Part shown: piece by piece, positions 36,101-44,735 of the stretch
Layout of the letters: every line of letters starts with the position of its first letter
Position numbering within the stretch: the stretch's first letter is position 1
Assembly (NCBI RefSeq): GCF_024494355.1
Contig: NZ_JAKNQY010000011.1
Location: 1 to 64,000 of the forward strand
Direction of reading: 5' to 3'
Length of the DNA: 64,000 nucleotides
Source of the DNA: Pseudomonas sp. Q11
Lineage (GTDB): Bacteria; Pseudomonadota; Gammaproteobacteria; Pseudomonadales; Pseudomonadaceae
Translations under genes and position numbers: made by a program
Notes under the pieces: model-generated
Databases searched by the model: none
The model's input: the letters and a program-made list of their open reading frames with translations, nothing else
Told to the model about the DNA's origin: nothing

Positions 36101-36575
36101 CAAAGCCCTTAATGGCTATGCCCGGATCGAGGCCCAGGGCTATTGCACCAACCCGGTCTGCCACCGCATTACCTTCATGTATGCCTCGCTGTATCGCCAC
36201 GACACGCTCAACGAAACCCTGCACGACAACCTGCACGAGTTGTTCGGTGAGTCGAACATGCACACCTTCGAGCACCTGGCGCTGATCGTGCGCAAGGGGC
36301 ACCTGGTGGACTTCAAGGGCAACGACGTCTACATGCCGCATTTCGATCGGTTGAAATTGCCGATCTGCTTCATCAGCGGCGCCGAGAACCAGTGTTACCT
36401 CCCTCAGAGCACCCTCAAGACCTACGAGCGACTGTGCGATATGCATGGCCCGCAACTGTTCAGCCGCCACGAAGTGCCGGGCTACGGCCACATCGACTGC
36501 ATCTTTGGCAAGGATGCGGTGGTGGATGTGTACCCGATCATCCTTGAGCACCTGGAGAAGACGGCGCTCGGCTAG
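33123..36575 (+). CDS. GMC oxidoreductase / alpha-beta hydrolase fusion
   Basis: 1150-residue two-enzyme protein. Residues 1 to ~570 form a cholesterol-oxidase-like GMC flavoenzyme: VIGSGYGGGIAA (19-30), VVGCGLGGTSLINAN (93-107), an iron-sulfur-like C201-x2-C204-x2-C207-x3-C211, and the C-terminal HPLGGCVMG with NPLLTISAM. A linker of about 250 residues follows. Residues ~830-1150 are an alpha/beta hydrolase: oxyanion HG at 843-844, nucleophile elbow VHCYG with Cys922 in place of Ser, and His1123 in GYGHID. The start follows AGAGGACTTGAAC. Cytochrome and phosphoesterase genes follow. Sterol or another bulky alcohol/ester is a plausible substrate; this is an inference. Confidence 0.88.
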   Translation: MTRISTPISEIKEHYDVIVIGSGYGGGIAASRLSRAGRKVCLLERGREIQPGEYPNTMLAATEELQVHDPDGHIGSRTGLFDLHVNAQQNVVVGCGLGGTSLINANVSLEPEPGVFEDPRWPQAVREHRDTLLKDGYARAREMLKPNPYPDTSPNLPKLDANRKSASYLKQDAHFYKPPINVTFDKLPNNLNHVGVEQLPCNGCGDCVSGCNNKAKNTTLMNYLPDAWNHGAEIFCQAQVRHLERDGDGWIVHFQYLDSGRELFSAPTLFVRADIVVVSAGTLGSTEIMLRSQEKGLSMSSQLGENMSGNGDILGFGHNCDQTINGIGFGAHSAKELEPVGPCITSIIDMRTEGDWRSRMVIEEGSIPGALGRPMVPSMAAFAGMIGVPTDTGLGASLKYKAREAESFLRGPYYGALHNMQTYLIMSHDNGKGRMVLDNKDQLRIDWPGVGEQENVTLGNERLHQSTKALGGIWVENPIWTKLLKHSIVSVHPLGGCVMGEDATQGVVNHKGQVFSGASGTDVYPGLYVTDGAVIPTSLAVNPLLTISAMSERNMGLLAADRGWIIDYTLPSAARKPVAPPPLGVQFTETMKGYFSTAFTQPQGTDLSLYEAAAKSGKADNSTIEFTLTITAADLNRLIKEPEHAATLVGTLDAPMLSPKPLVASNGVFNLFEQYQEQVDVRHMNYDMKLTAEDGSDYYFSAFKTVPEDNGVLNIWHDTSTLYVTLYRGPDKSGEVIGSGVMHILPADFAKQMTTMKVLNARNERERVEALARFGKFFAGILWESYGGVFAGDVYFNPDAPPRTKRPLDAPAPTVHFFQTEDNVELRLTRYQAGSKGPVMLVHGLGVGSNIFSTDTIQTNLLEYLCKHEYDVWLLDLRVSILLPASKHEWNGDQVAQYDFKAAIEQIQQATLARDVQCVVHCYGATTFFMSMLAGLQGVRSVVCSQIAADTVVATATGLKAGLHLPGMLDAIGIKSLTAYADTKENWFNKLYDKALNGYARIEAQGYCTNPVCHRITFMYASLYRHDTLNETLHDNLHELFGESNMHTFEHLALIVRKGHLVDFKGNDVYMPHFDRLKLPICFISGAENQCYLPQSTLKTYERLCDMHGPQLFSRHEVPGYGHIDCIFGKDAVVDVYPIILEHLEKTALG

Positions 36576-36589
36576 CTGATCGCCATCCG

Positions 36590-36688
36590 TGGCGAGGGAG
36601 CTTGCTCCCGCTCGGCTGCGAAGCAGTCGTCGCTTTTGAAGTCTTGGGGCCGCTACGCGGCCCAGCGGGAGCAAGCTCCCTCGCCACA
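36590..36688. repeat. REP variant pair
   Basis: GGCGAGGGAGCTTGCTCCCGCT and its inverse AGCGGGAGCAAGCTCCCTCGCC flank a GC-rich centre. This is a second REP subtype (GAGGGAGC core) between the fusion gene and the cytochrome gene. Confidence 0.75.
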
Positions 36689-36729
36689 TGGGTTTTGTGG
36701 TGAGTCAGGAATAAGGAAAAAAGGATGCC

Positions 36730-38598
36730 ATGAACACTTACATCCGCTGGTTCCAACGCATCATCTGGGTCGGGATCGTCATGAACATGGTCTTCGCGAT
36801 CCCGGCGCTGTTTGCCCCGGCGTTGCTGACGTCCATGCTCGGCCTGCCGCCCGTATTGTCCGATCCCTGGCTGGAAAACGCTGGCATGTTGCTGGTGGGG
36901 ATCAGCCTGTTCTACATGCCTTCGGGGTTCAATGCGCCGCGTTTCGTGGTGCATTCGTGGCTGTGCGTGCTGTCGCGGCTGGTGGCGGTGGTGTTCTGGA
37001 TCTACCTGATCAACACCAACAACCAGGGCCAGGTGTTCGTGCCGATGTTGATGGGCGACCTGAGCATGTTCCTGATCCTGGGCGTGCTGCTGTACCTCGG
37101 CTGCCCGGTGGCCCATCGTCCACTGGCCTTGCTCTGTGCCGGTTGGCGGGAGTGGCGCGCCGGCTGGGCGCGGCGCTGGCACAGTCATGGTTTCAAGGTC
37201 GGCACGTTGGTGGTGGTATTGCTGCTGGGCTTCATCGGCTACCAGACCTGGTACCAGATGATCCGGGAAGTGCCGCAACCGGACTTCGCCTCCGACGAAG
37301 ACCACTACAAATACGCCGCCATCGGCCTGGGCATCGAGGCGCGGATTCCGTACTACCTGTTCGCCGTGCTGCCGCAGATGTGCCCGGAAAAACTGCCCAA
37401 GCCCGGCGGTTACGAGGTGTTCGGGTTTCTCTATGAGAACGGCAATGACCTGCCCATCGGCATGGCCAAGCGGCAACTGGGCTATCCCACCGTGGAGCCG
37501 AACTGCGCGCTGTGCCACACCGGCTCGTACCGGGCCAATGCCAGTGACGTGGCGGTTCCGGTCGCTACCGCGCCGGCCAACACCCTGCAACTGCAGGCCT
37601 TCCAGTGGTTTGCCTACGAGTGTGCCAGCGACCCGAAATTCACCCCTGATGCGGTCATGGCGGCGATCAACAGCAAGTTCCAGCTGGGTTTTTTCGAAAA
37701 GCTGTACAACCGCTACCTGATCATCCCGATGGCCAAGAGCGCCCTGCTCAAGCAGAAGCAGGCTTACGCCTGGCAGAAGCTGCGCCCGGCCCAAGGCCCG
37801 GGGCGGACCGATACCTTCAACCCGACCAAAATGGTGGTGTTCGGCTTCCCGGATGACTCCACCATCGGCACCGTGGACTTGCCGCAGGTCTGGAACCAGA
37901 AACCCCGCGAGTCGATGTACCTGCATTGGGACGGCAATAACAACAAGATCCACGAACGCAACTACGCGGCGGCCATGGCCGTGGGCGCGACGCCGCAATC
38001 GGTGCTGCCACCGAGTTTCAACCGGGTGACCAATTGGCTGCTGGGCCACAAGGCGCCGGCCTGGCCGTTCGCCCTGGACCAGGCGAAAGCCACCCAGGGC
38101 AAACCGATCTGGGAGCAGAACTGCGCCGCTTGCCACGCCTTCGGCCGTACCGACACGGGACAGGTCACCACCAACATCGACCAGTTGGGCACCGATCCCC
38201 ATCGCCTGAATTCCTTCACCGTCGGGCTGGTGACGGCGTTCCACGGCTTCAAGAAACCGCCGTTCGACTTCGGCGCCTACCGCAAGACCCAGAGTTACAG
38301 CAACACGCCCACCGACGGCATCTGGCTAAGGGCGCCATACCTGCATAACGGCTCGGTGCCGACCCTGTGGGATTTGCTGCAGCCGCCCGAGCAGCGCCCG
38401 CAAGTGTTCTACACCGGTTCCGACATCTACGACCAGGAGAAGGTCGGCTTCATCACCCGCGGCGCGCAGATGAAGGCGTCGGCGGATTTCAAATACGACA
38501 CCCGCCTGGAAGGCAACCACAACGGCGGCCACCTGTATGGCACGCAGTTGTCGGACGTCGACAAGCGGGCCCTGATCGAATTCATGAAAACCCTGTAG
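36730..38598 (+). CDS. Membrane-anchored dihaem cytochrome c
   Basis: 622-residue protein. The N-terminal ~180 residues contain several hydrophobic spans (WVGIVMNMVFAIPALFAPAL, LMGDLSMFLILGVLLYLG, VGTLVVVLLLGFIGYQTWY). The rest is probably periplasmic and carries two CxxCH haem sites, C259-ALCH and C465-AACH, with MKASADF a possible distal-ligand region. It resembles cytochromes that accept electrons from membrane dehydrogenases. It follows the GMC fusion after a REP pair, and the simplest role is electron acceptor for that enzyme; I have no direct evidence. Confidence 0.85.
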   Translation: MNTYIRWFQRIIWVGIVMNMVFAIPALFAPALLTSMLGLPPVLSDPWLENAGMLLVGISLFYMPSGFNAPRFVVHSWLCVLSRLVAVVFWIYLINTNNQGQVFVPMLMGDLSMFLILGVLLYLGCPVAHRPLALLCAGWREWRAGWARRWHSHGFKVGTLVVVLLLGFIGYQTWYQMIREVPQPDFASDEDHYKYAAIGLGIEARIPYYLFAVLPQMCPEKLPKPGGYEVFGFLYENGNDLPIGMAKRQLGYPTVEPNCALCHTGSYRANASDVAVPVATAPANTLQLQAFQWFAYECASDPKFTPDAVMAAINSKFQLGFFEKLYNRYLIIPMAKSALLKQKQAYAWQKLRPAQGPGRTDTFNPTKMVVFGFPDDSTIGTVDLPQVWNQKPRESMYLHWDGNNNKIHERNYAAAMAVGATPQSVLPPSFNRVTNWLLGHKAPAWPFALDQAKATQGKPIWEQNCAACHAFGRTDTGQVTTNIDQLGTDPHRLNSFTVGLVTAFHGFKKPPFDFGAYRKTQSYSNTPTDGIWLRAPYLHNGSVPTLWDLLQPPEQRPQVFYTGSDIYDQEKVGFITRGAQMKASADFKYDTRLEGNHNGGHLYGTQLSDVDKRALIEFMKTL

Positions 38599-38625
38599 CC
38601 CAGGGCACTGCGAAGGAGCGTTCAC

Positions 38626-39870
38626 ATGTCATTACTGCACCATTGGGAACATGAGTTCGACAAGGTCAAGGTCCGCCTGCACGGGTTGGTCACGCGGCTA
38701 GAGATGTCCTGGAAAAAACTCGTCAACGACCTGGAGCCCGAGGAGTTCGAGGCTATCGTCAAGCTGCTCCAGCGCGGCCACGACCAGGCCCGGCATGTGA
38801 TCGACCACGGCGACCTGCCGGATGACGAGCCGGCCGTGCCGTGGGAGCTGGCCCACGGTCTTTCGATCCTGAAGATCGGCAATGCCAGCGCCTTGCCACA
38901 AACCGAGGACGAACTGCCGACCCGCGTACTCAAGGACGGCACCTTGCTCGGTTGCCGCAAATGGGAATTGCTCGACCTGTTGTGGAGTGAGGCGTTGCTC
39001 AAGTGGATTGAGAACCTGCGTCACCACGCGCCGTTCGCGACCAACCCGGCGCTGGTGAAAATGGACAGCGACGTGGTGTTGGCGATTGCTGGCGACTGGG
39101 GCACCGGCCCCTTTGATAGTCATGCTCCGGCCGTGGCTGTCGCCAATCAGATGCAACTGGCTGAGGCCGACTTCACCATTCATCTGGGCGATGTGTATTA
39201 CGCCGGCACCCATTCCCAGGAAGACGTCGATATGGTCGGCTGGCCCCAGGGCAAGCATGGCTCGTTCACCCTCAATTCCAACCACGAGATGTACAGCGGC
39301 GCCCACGGCTATTTCAAGGAACTGGCCAAGCGTTTCCCGGTGCAGCAAGGCACCAGTTACTTCGCCCTTTATAACGACGATTGGCTGATAGTCGGTCTCG
39401 ACACGGCCTACGCATCGGACGTGATGAACCTGTACATGGACGGCACCCTCAACGCGCAACAAACCGACTGGATGAAAAGCCTGCCCAAGCGCAAGAAGCT
39501 GATGGTGCTCAGCCATCACCAGGGTTTCGATATTTCCGGGCATCACAAGACCGCGCTTTACCAACCGGTCTGCGTGGCCCTGGGGCGTGAGCCGGACTAC
39601 TGGTATTGGGGGCATTTGCACAATGGCATCTGCTACGCGCCCCAAGGGGGGCTGCACGCACGCTGTGCCGGGCACGGGGCGATTCCCTACGGCACCACCA
39701 GCGAGTTGAACGGACATGCCGGGGTGTTGTGGTCGGAAACGCAACTGGCGGGGGACGAGGCGTACCCGGAACGGGTGTTGAACGGGTATGTGAAGGTGCG
39801 GCTGGTGGGGGAGGAGATTGTCGAGACGTTTTATGGGGAGGATGGGTCGGTGCGGTGGTCTTCACAGTAA
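38626..39870 (+). CDS. Calcineurin-like metallophosphoesterase
   Basis: 414-residue metallophosphoesterase with the full dimetal motif set: GDWG (D157), HLGDVYY (D189), SNHEM (N219, H220), SHHQ (H297) and GHLH (H330, H332). An N-terminal ~145-residue helical region precedes the catalytic domain. No signal peptide is seen. It begins 27 bp after the cytochrome gene, so the three genes probably form an operon. Substrate unknown; phosphodiester or phosphomonoester hydrolysis is all that can be said. Confidence 0.87.
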   Translation: MSLLHHWEHEFDKVKVRLHGLVTRLEMSWKKLVNDLEPEEFEAIVKLLQRGHDQARHVIDHGDLPDDEPAVPWELAHGLSILKIGNASALPQTEDELPTRVLKDGTLLGCRKWELLDLLWSEALLKWIENLRHHAPFATNPALVKMDSDVVLAIAGDWGTGPFDSHAPAVAVANQMQLAEADFTIHLGDVYYAGTHSQEDVDMVGWPQGKHGSFTLNSNHEMYSGAHGYFKELAKRFPVQQGTSYFALYNDDWLIVGLDTAYASDVMNLYMDGTLNAQQTDWMKSLPKRKKLMVLSHHQGFDISGHHKTALYQPVCVALGREPDYWYWGHLHNGICYAPQGGLHARCAGHGAIPYGTTSELNGHAGVLWSETQLAGDEAYPERVLNGYVKVRLVGEEIVETFYGEDGSVRWSSQ

Positions 39871-39890
39871 TCGGGTGAATGTGAGGCCGC

Positions 39891-39969
39891 TATCGCGAGC
39901 AGGCTCGCTCCCACAAGGGATCTTTGGCGCACCGAAGATCAAATGTGGGAGCGAGCCTGCTCGCGATGC
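39891..39969. repeat. Inverted REP pair
   Basis: TATCGCGAGCAGGCTCGCTCCCACA and TGTGGGAGCGAGCCTGCTCGCGA between the convergent phosphoesterase and gbcA genes; the second copy ends about 10 bp from the gbcA stop. Confidence 0.8.
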
Positions 39970-39977
39970 TTTTGCTG

Positions 39978-41273
39978 TCAGCCCTGGACCGGAACACCCT
40001 TGAGGTACGGCGCCGGCTCGGCCCCCAGGTTGTTGAGCATGCGCTCGCTGTACCAGTCCACGAAGTTCACCACGCCGAACTCATAGGTCTTGGAGTACGG
40101 GCCTGGCTGGTAGGCGGTGGAGTTGATGCCACGCTGGTTTTCTTCGGCCAGGCGACGGTCCTGGTCGTTGGTGGCGTCCCAGACCTGGCGCATGCGCGCC
40201 ACGTCGTAGTCCACGCCTTCGACCGCGTCCTTGTGCACGATCCACTTGGTGCTGACCATGGTTTCCTGGGCGCTGATCGGCCACACGGTGAACACGATGA
40301 TGTGGTCGCCCATGCAGTGGTTCCACGAGTGGGGCAGGTGCAGGATGCGCATCGAGCCCAGGTCCGGGTTCTTGATGCGGCCCATCAGTTTGGCGCAGCC
40401 CTGCTTGCCGTCCAGGGTCATCGACACAGTGCCCTTGAGCAGCGGCATGCGCACGATACGGTTGCGCAGGCCGAAACTGGCATGGGCGTAAGGGATTTTC
40501 TCGGCGTCCCAGGCTGCGGCAGAGGCCGCCACATGGTCCTTGAAGGCCTGGTCGGCCCGCGGGTCGGTGACGTCGTCCCATTCCAGCAGGGTCTTGAGCA
40601 GTTCCGGGTGCGCGCCGCCGCAGTGGTAGCACTCGCGGTTGTTTTCCAGCACCAGTTTCCAGTTGGCCTTTTCCATCAAGGTGGTTTGCACCGCCACCTT
40701 GGTGTTTTCCATGTCATAGGGTTCCATGTAATGGGTCAAGGTCGCCAGGAAATCGTCAATGGCCGGCGGGTTCTCCGCCAGGCTGATGAAGATGTAGCCA
40801 CCAGCGGTCTTCACGTTTACAGGCTTGAGGCCATACTGCTTCATGTCGAAGTCGGCGCCCATCTCGGTGCCGGCGAACAGCAGGCGACCGTCCAGCTCGT
40901 AGGTCCACTGGTGGTAGTGGCAGACCAGTTTGGCGACCTTGCCCTTTTCGCTGGTGCACAGCCGCGAACCGCGGTGACGGCAGACGTTATGGAAAGCATG
41001 CACCACGCCGTCGGCGCCGCGAATCACGATGATCGGGTTCTTGCCAACCTGCAGGGTCAGGTAGTTGCCCTTGGTCGGAATTTCGCAGGTCATGCCGGCG
41101 ATCAACCACTCCTTCTGGAAAATTTCCTGCATGTCGATATCAAACAGGCGCTCATCGGAGTAGAACGGCTGCGGCAGCGAGAAAGTGCGCTCGCGTTCCT
41201 GCAGCATTTGCGCGGTGGCCTTGCGTGCGGGTTCCAGCGGATCGCCCAGGCTCAGGGTTGCGGTGACGTCCAT
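39978..41273 (-). CDS. gbcA: Glycine betaine monooxygenase, oxygenase subunit GbcA
   Basis: 431-residue Rieske non-haem iron oxygenase that demethylates glycine betaine to dimethylglycine with release of formaldehyde. The Rieske ligands are C98-x-H100 and C118-x2-H121 (CRHRGS...CHYHQW). The mononuclear iron site is in NNRECYHCGGAHP (H217, H222). It is divergent from its reductase gbcB across a 283-bp regulatory region. GbdR activates it in P. aeruginosa. Confidence 0.96.
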   Translation of the reverse strand: MDVTATLSLGDPLEPARKATAQMLQERERTFSLPQPFYSDERLFDIDMQEIFQKEWLIAGMTCEIPTKGNYLTLQVGKNPIIVIRGADGVVHAFHNVCRHRGSRLCTSEKGKVAKLVCHYHQWTYELDGRLLFAGTEMGADFDMKQYGLKPVNVKTAGGYIFISLAENPPAIDDFLATLTHYMEPYDMENTKVAVQTTLMEKANWKLVLENNRECYHCGGAHPELLKTLLEWDDVTDPRADQAFKDHVAASAAAWDAEKIPYAHASFGLRNRIVRMPLLKGTVSMTLDGKQGCAKLMGRIKNPDLGSMRILHLPHSWNHCMGDHIIVFTVWPISAQETMVSTKWIVHKDAVEGVDYDVARMRQVWDATNDQDRRLAEENQRGINSTAYQPGPYSKTYEFGVVNFVDWYSERMLNNLGAEPAPYLKGVPVQG

Positions 41274-41556
41274 CGTTTTATCCTCATGGCCCTCTACGTG
41301 GCCGGCGAAAGTGGCTGATCAAATGTGCTACGCAAGGCAGAAAATATTATTTGTCTGTTGGGGGCGAGTGTGGGGCCGCGCAGGGGCCGAACCTTATCCA
41401 TGGGCGACATGGCCCAATCTGTTCCCGACGCGCAAGGTCCGGTCGTTGGGGGCTGGTCGCGGTAAGCATGTGAATGTCGCAGATAGGTAAATGGGCGGTT
41501 CGCGCTATACGCAGAATCGCCTCATAAGAGGCCGACAGTCGGCCGTGGAGATCAGC
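41274..41556. promoter_or_regulatory. gbcA-gbcB divergent regulatory region
   Basis: 283 bp between divergent genes with no frame of its own. GTCG words occur at 41442, 41456 and 41476, the last two 20 bp apart, reminiscent of the phased repeats before choX/sdaB. GbdR control is expected from P. aeruginosa; the exact site is not resolved. Confidence 0.5.
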
Positions 41557-42657
41557 ATGTCCAACAGCTTCCTGAACCCGGTAACCACCCAGACCTGGGC
41601 CAATGGTCGTCACATTGTCCGTTGCGTCAAAGTCATCCAGGAAACCTGGGATGTGCGCACCTTTTGTTTCATGGCTGATCAGCCGATTCTGTTCTTTTTC
41701 AAGCCGGGGCAGTTCGTGACCCTTGAGCTGGAAATCGAAGGCCAGCCGATCATGCGGTCCTACACCATCTCCAGCTCGCCGTCGGTGCCTTACAGTTTTT
41801 CGGTGACCATCAAGCGCGTACCGGGGGGCAAGGTTTCCAACTGGCTGCACGACACCCTGCACGAAGGTCAGGAGCTGGCGGTGCACGGGCCGGTTGGCCT
41901 GTTCAATGCCATCGATTTCTCGAACCCGAAGGTGCTTTACCTCAGCGGCGGCGTCGGCATCACGCCGGTGATGTCCATGGCGCGCTGGTACTACGACACC
42001 AATGCCAACGTCGATATGGTGTTTATCCACAGCGCCCGCTCGCCCAAGGACATCATCTATCACCGCGAGCTGGAGCACATGGCGTCGCGGATCGATAACT
42101 TCAACCTGCACCTGATCTGCGAAAGACATGGGCTGGGCGAGCCCTGGGCCGGGTATCGCGGCTATCTGAACCACAAGATGCTGGAGCTGATGACGCCGGA
42201 CTTCCTGGAGCGCGAAGTGTTTTGCTGTGGCCCGACGCCCTACATGAACGCGGTCAAGCGCCTGCTGGAAGCCGCTGGCTTCGACATGACGCGTTACCAC
42301 GAGGAATCCTTCGGCGCCACGCCACCGGAAGCCCGCGCCGACGCGGTGGAGCAGGCCGAACAGGCTGCCGATGCCCCGGAAGTCGATATGGCGGACCTGC
42401 ATTTGGTGGAGTTCACCGCCTCTGGCAAGAGTATTCGCGTGGGGCCGGGAGAAACCGTCCACGCCGCCGCCGCCAAGCTCGGCATGATGATCCCCAAGGC
42501 TTGCGGCATGGGCATCTGCGGCACCTGCAAGGTCATGAAGCTGGGCGGGGAAGTGGAGATGGACCACAACGGTGGCATCACCGAGGACGACGAGGCCGAA
42601 GGTTACATCCTGTCGTGCTGCAGTGTGCCGAAGGGGGATGTGCGGATCGAGTTCTGA
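41557..42657 (+). CDS. gbcB: Glycine betaine monooxygenase, reductase subunit GbcB
   Basis: 366-residue ferredoxin-reductase-type protein. The N-terminal FAD domain shows MRSYTISSSP, the NAD domain VLYLSGGVGITPVMSM, and a C-terminal plant-type [2Fe-2S] ferredoxin has CGMGICGTCKV plus a final Cys in SCCSVPKG. It transfers electrons from NAD(P)H to GbcA. The start MSNSFLNP is fixed by GGAGATCAGC; a longer in-frame start is rejected. Confidence 0.95.
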   Translation: MSNSFLNPVTTQTWANGRHIVRCVKVIQETWDVRTFCFMADQPILFFFKPGQFVTLELEIEGQPIMRSYTISSSPSVPYSFSVTIKRVPGGKVSNWLHDTLHEGQELAVHGPVGLFNAIDFSNPKVLYLSGGVGITPVMSMARWYYDTNANVDMVFIHSARSPKDIIYHRELEHMASRIDNFNLHLICERHGLGEPWAGYRGYLNHKMLELMTPDFLEREVFCCGPTPYMNAVKRLLEAAGFDMTRYHEESFGATPPEARADAVEQAEQAADAPEVDMADLHLVEFTASGKSIRVGPGETVHAAAAKLGMMIPKACGMGICGTCKVMKLGGEVEMDHNGGITEDDEAEGYILSCCSVPKGDVRIEF

Positions 42658-42685
42658 TCTGCCCGCACACAATTCCCACTCGGCC

Positions 42686-42800
42686 CTGTAGGAGCTGCCG
42701 AGCGGAGCGAGGCTGCGATCTTTTGATCTTTTGATCTTTCGCTTGAGATTCAACTGGCGGGGGAAAGATCGCAGCCTCGCTCCGCTCGGCAGCTCCTACG
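42686..42800. repeat. GTAGGAGCTGCCGAGC-type inverted repeat
   Basis: TGTAGGAGCTGCCGAGCGGA... and its inverse ...TCCGCTCGGCAGCTCCTACG, with AAGATCGCAGCC and GATCTTTTGATC near the centre. A distinct family shared with 57831-57929 and 62567-62664. The ltaE stop codon (read from CTA at 42796-42798) lies inside it. Confidence 0.8.
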
Positions 42801-43836
42801 CGCTCATCACTTCCCGAATATCCGCCGCCAATTCCCGCACCCGCGCTTCTTCGGTATCCCACGAGCACATGAACCGCGCGCCGCCCTTGCCGATGAAGGT
42901 GTAGAAGCGCCAGCCCTTGTGGGTGAGGGCGGCGATGGCTGGTTCCGAGAGTTGCAGGAATACGCCGTTGGCCTGGACCGGGAACATCAGTTCCACGCCG
43001 GGAATGTCGCTCACCAGTTGCGCCAGCAGTTGGGCGCAGTGGTTGGCGTGGCGGGCGTGCTTGAGCCAGGCGTCGTTTTGCAACAGGCCGACCCAGGGCG
43101 CGGAAAGGAAGCGCATCTTCGAGGCCAGTTGCCCGGCCTGTTTGCAGCGATAGTCGAAGTCTTCTGCCAGGTCGTGGTTGAAGAACAGGATCGCTTCTCC
43201 CACCGCCATGCCGTTTTTCGTGCCGCCGAAGCACAACACATCCACGCCGGCCTTCCAGGTCAGGTCTGCCGGTGAGCAGCCGAGGAAGGCGCAGGCATTG
43301 GAGAAGCGTGCGCCGTCCATGTGCAGGTTCAGCCCCAGTTCCTTGCAGGTGGCGCTGATGGCGCGGATTTCTTCCGGGGTGTAGACGCTGCCGACTTCCG
43401 TGGCCTGGGTCAGGGTCACAACGCGAGGCTTGGGGTAGTGGATGTCCTGGCGCTTGAGGGCGATCTCGCGGATCGAGTCCGGGGTCAGCTTGCCATTTTC
43501 AGTGCGCGCCACCAGCAGCTTGGAACCGTTGGAAAAGAACTCCGGCGCGCCGCATTCGTCGGTTTCGACGTGGGCGGTTTCCGAACAGATCACGCTGTGG
43601 TAACTCTGGCACAGCGAGGACAGCGCCAGGGAGTTGGCCGCGGTGCCGTTGAAGGCGAAGAATACTTCGCAGTCGGTTTCGAACAAGGCACGGAAATCAT
43701 CCGCCGCGCGATGGGTCCACTGGTCGTCACCGTAGGCGCGTTGGTGACCTTGATTGGCTTCTTCCATGGCGGCCCAGGCTTCGGGGCAAATGCCGGAATA
43801 GTTGTCGCTGGCGAATTGTTGACTCTTGTCGGTCAT
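42796..43836 (-). CDS. ltaE: Low-specificity L-threonine aldolase
   Basis: 346-residue fold-type I PLP enzyme cleaving threonine to glycine and acetaldehyde. The PLP-Lys is in CFGGTKNGMAVG, and MDGARFSNA carries the cofactor-binding Asp. It sits between gbcB and glyA as in P. aeruginosa, placing another glycine-forming enzyme in the cluster. Its last codons and stop lie inside an intergenic repeat, so the C-terminus is partly repeat-encoded. Confidence 0.92.
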   Translation of the reverse strand: MTDKSQQFASDNYSGICPEAWAAMEEANQGHQRAYGDDQWTHRAADDFRALFETDCEVFFAFNGTAANSLALSSLCQSYHSVICSETAHVETDECGAPEFFSNGSKLLVARTENGKLTPDSIREIALKRQDIHYPKPRVVTLTQATEVGSVYTPEEIRAISATCKELGLNLHMDGARFSNACAFLGCSPADLTWKAGVDVLCFGGTKNGMAVGEAILFFNHDLAEDFDYRCKQAGQLASKMRFLSAPWVGLLQNDAWLKHARHANHCAQLLAQLVSDIPGVELMFPVQANGVFLQLSEPAIAALTHKGWRFYTFIGKGGARFMCSWDTEEARVRELAADIREVMSA

Positions 43837-44030
43837 GGCCTTGCTCCTGAAATAGAGAGTCCTGGGTAAGAGATCCCTGACAGAATTCCCGGATGGAGAA
43901 TTCCGTGTCCGGCGTGCTTTGAGTCCGGCACGCGGTGGTCGATAGTGGTGCGCACTTTACCCAAGATTAGCGGGGGAACACACTGGATGTTTCTGTCAGA
44001 AACGCACAAAACCCTCGGGCGGCTGTACAC

Positions 44031-44735
44031 GTGAGCCGGCGTGACGGAGCCCTGGATCTGCTCAAGTGGCTGGCACTATTGACGATGGTGCTCGATCATC
44101 TGCGATATGTCGGTTACTCCGCCGATTGGTTGTATGTGCCGGGGCGCCTGGCGTTTCCCTGGTTCTGCCTGGCGATGGCGGCGAACCTGGCACGCAACGG
44201 GGCCAGTGCGAGCCCTTGGCGTTACCTGGGCTGGCTGTTGCTGTTCAGCTCGGTGAGCGAAATTCCTTATCGGTTATTTATTCCTGTGCCGGCTACCTTG
44301 AACGTGCTGCCGACCCTGACCCTCGGGTTGCTGGTGGCGCGTAGCTGGCAAACCCATACGCTGGAGGCGCGTTTGCTGGCGGCGGGGGCGTTGCTGCTGG
44401 CGGCGCTGTTTTCGTCGCGGCTGATGTTCGGTTTTTTCGGCGTCCTGCTGCCGTTGGCGATGTTGCTGGTGTTTCGCCGGCCCTGGTACTTCGCGTTGCT
44501 GCCAGGGCTGGTGTGCCTGGCGGCCAACCAGTGGCGGGTGCTGTATGGCGCGGCCTGGCTGGGGGATGCGGTGGCGATCGGCGGGTTGCTGGCGTGCCTG
44601 TTTGCGCCATGGCTTGGGCTGATGCTTTTGCGACAGGCGGGCGGCATTCATCCCCCGGCGATGCGGCGTTGGGCTTATGCGCTGTATCCCGCGCACTTTT
44701 TGATTTTGCTCACAGTTCGCCAGATCGCCGCCTAG
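44031..44735 (+). CDS. TraX-family membrane protein
   Basis: 234-residue multi-pass inner-membrane protein with about seven hydrophobic spans. DGALDLLKWLALLTMVLDHL, then GRLAFPWFCLAMA, is the TraX/acyltransferase-like opening (TraX acetylates pilin in F plasmids; chromosomal relatives are uncharacterised). The first codon is GTG. A homologous gene occupies the same place in P. aeruginosa, so it belongs to the locus backbone, although no link to betaine is known. Confidence 0.85.
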   Translation: MSRRDGALDLLKWLALLTMVLDHLRYVGYSADWLYVPGRLAFPWFCLAMAANLARNGASASPWRYLGWLLLFSSVSEIPYRLFIPVPATLNVLPTLTLGLLVARSWQTHTLEARLLAAGALLLAALFSSRLMFGFFGVLLPLAMLLVFRRPWYFALLPGLVCLAANQWRVLYGAAWLGDAVAIGGLLACLFAPWLGLMLLRQAGGIHPPAMRRWAYALYPAHFLILLTVRQIAA

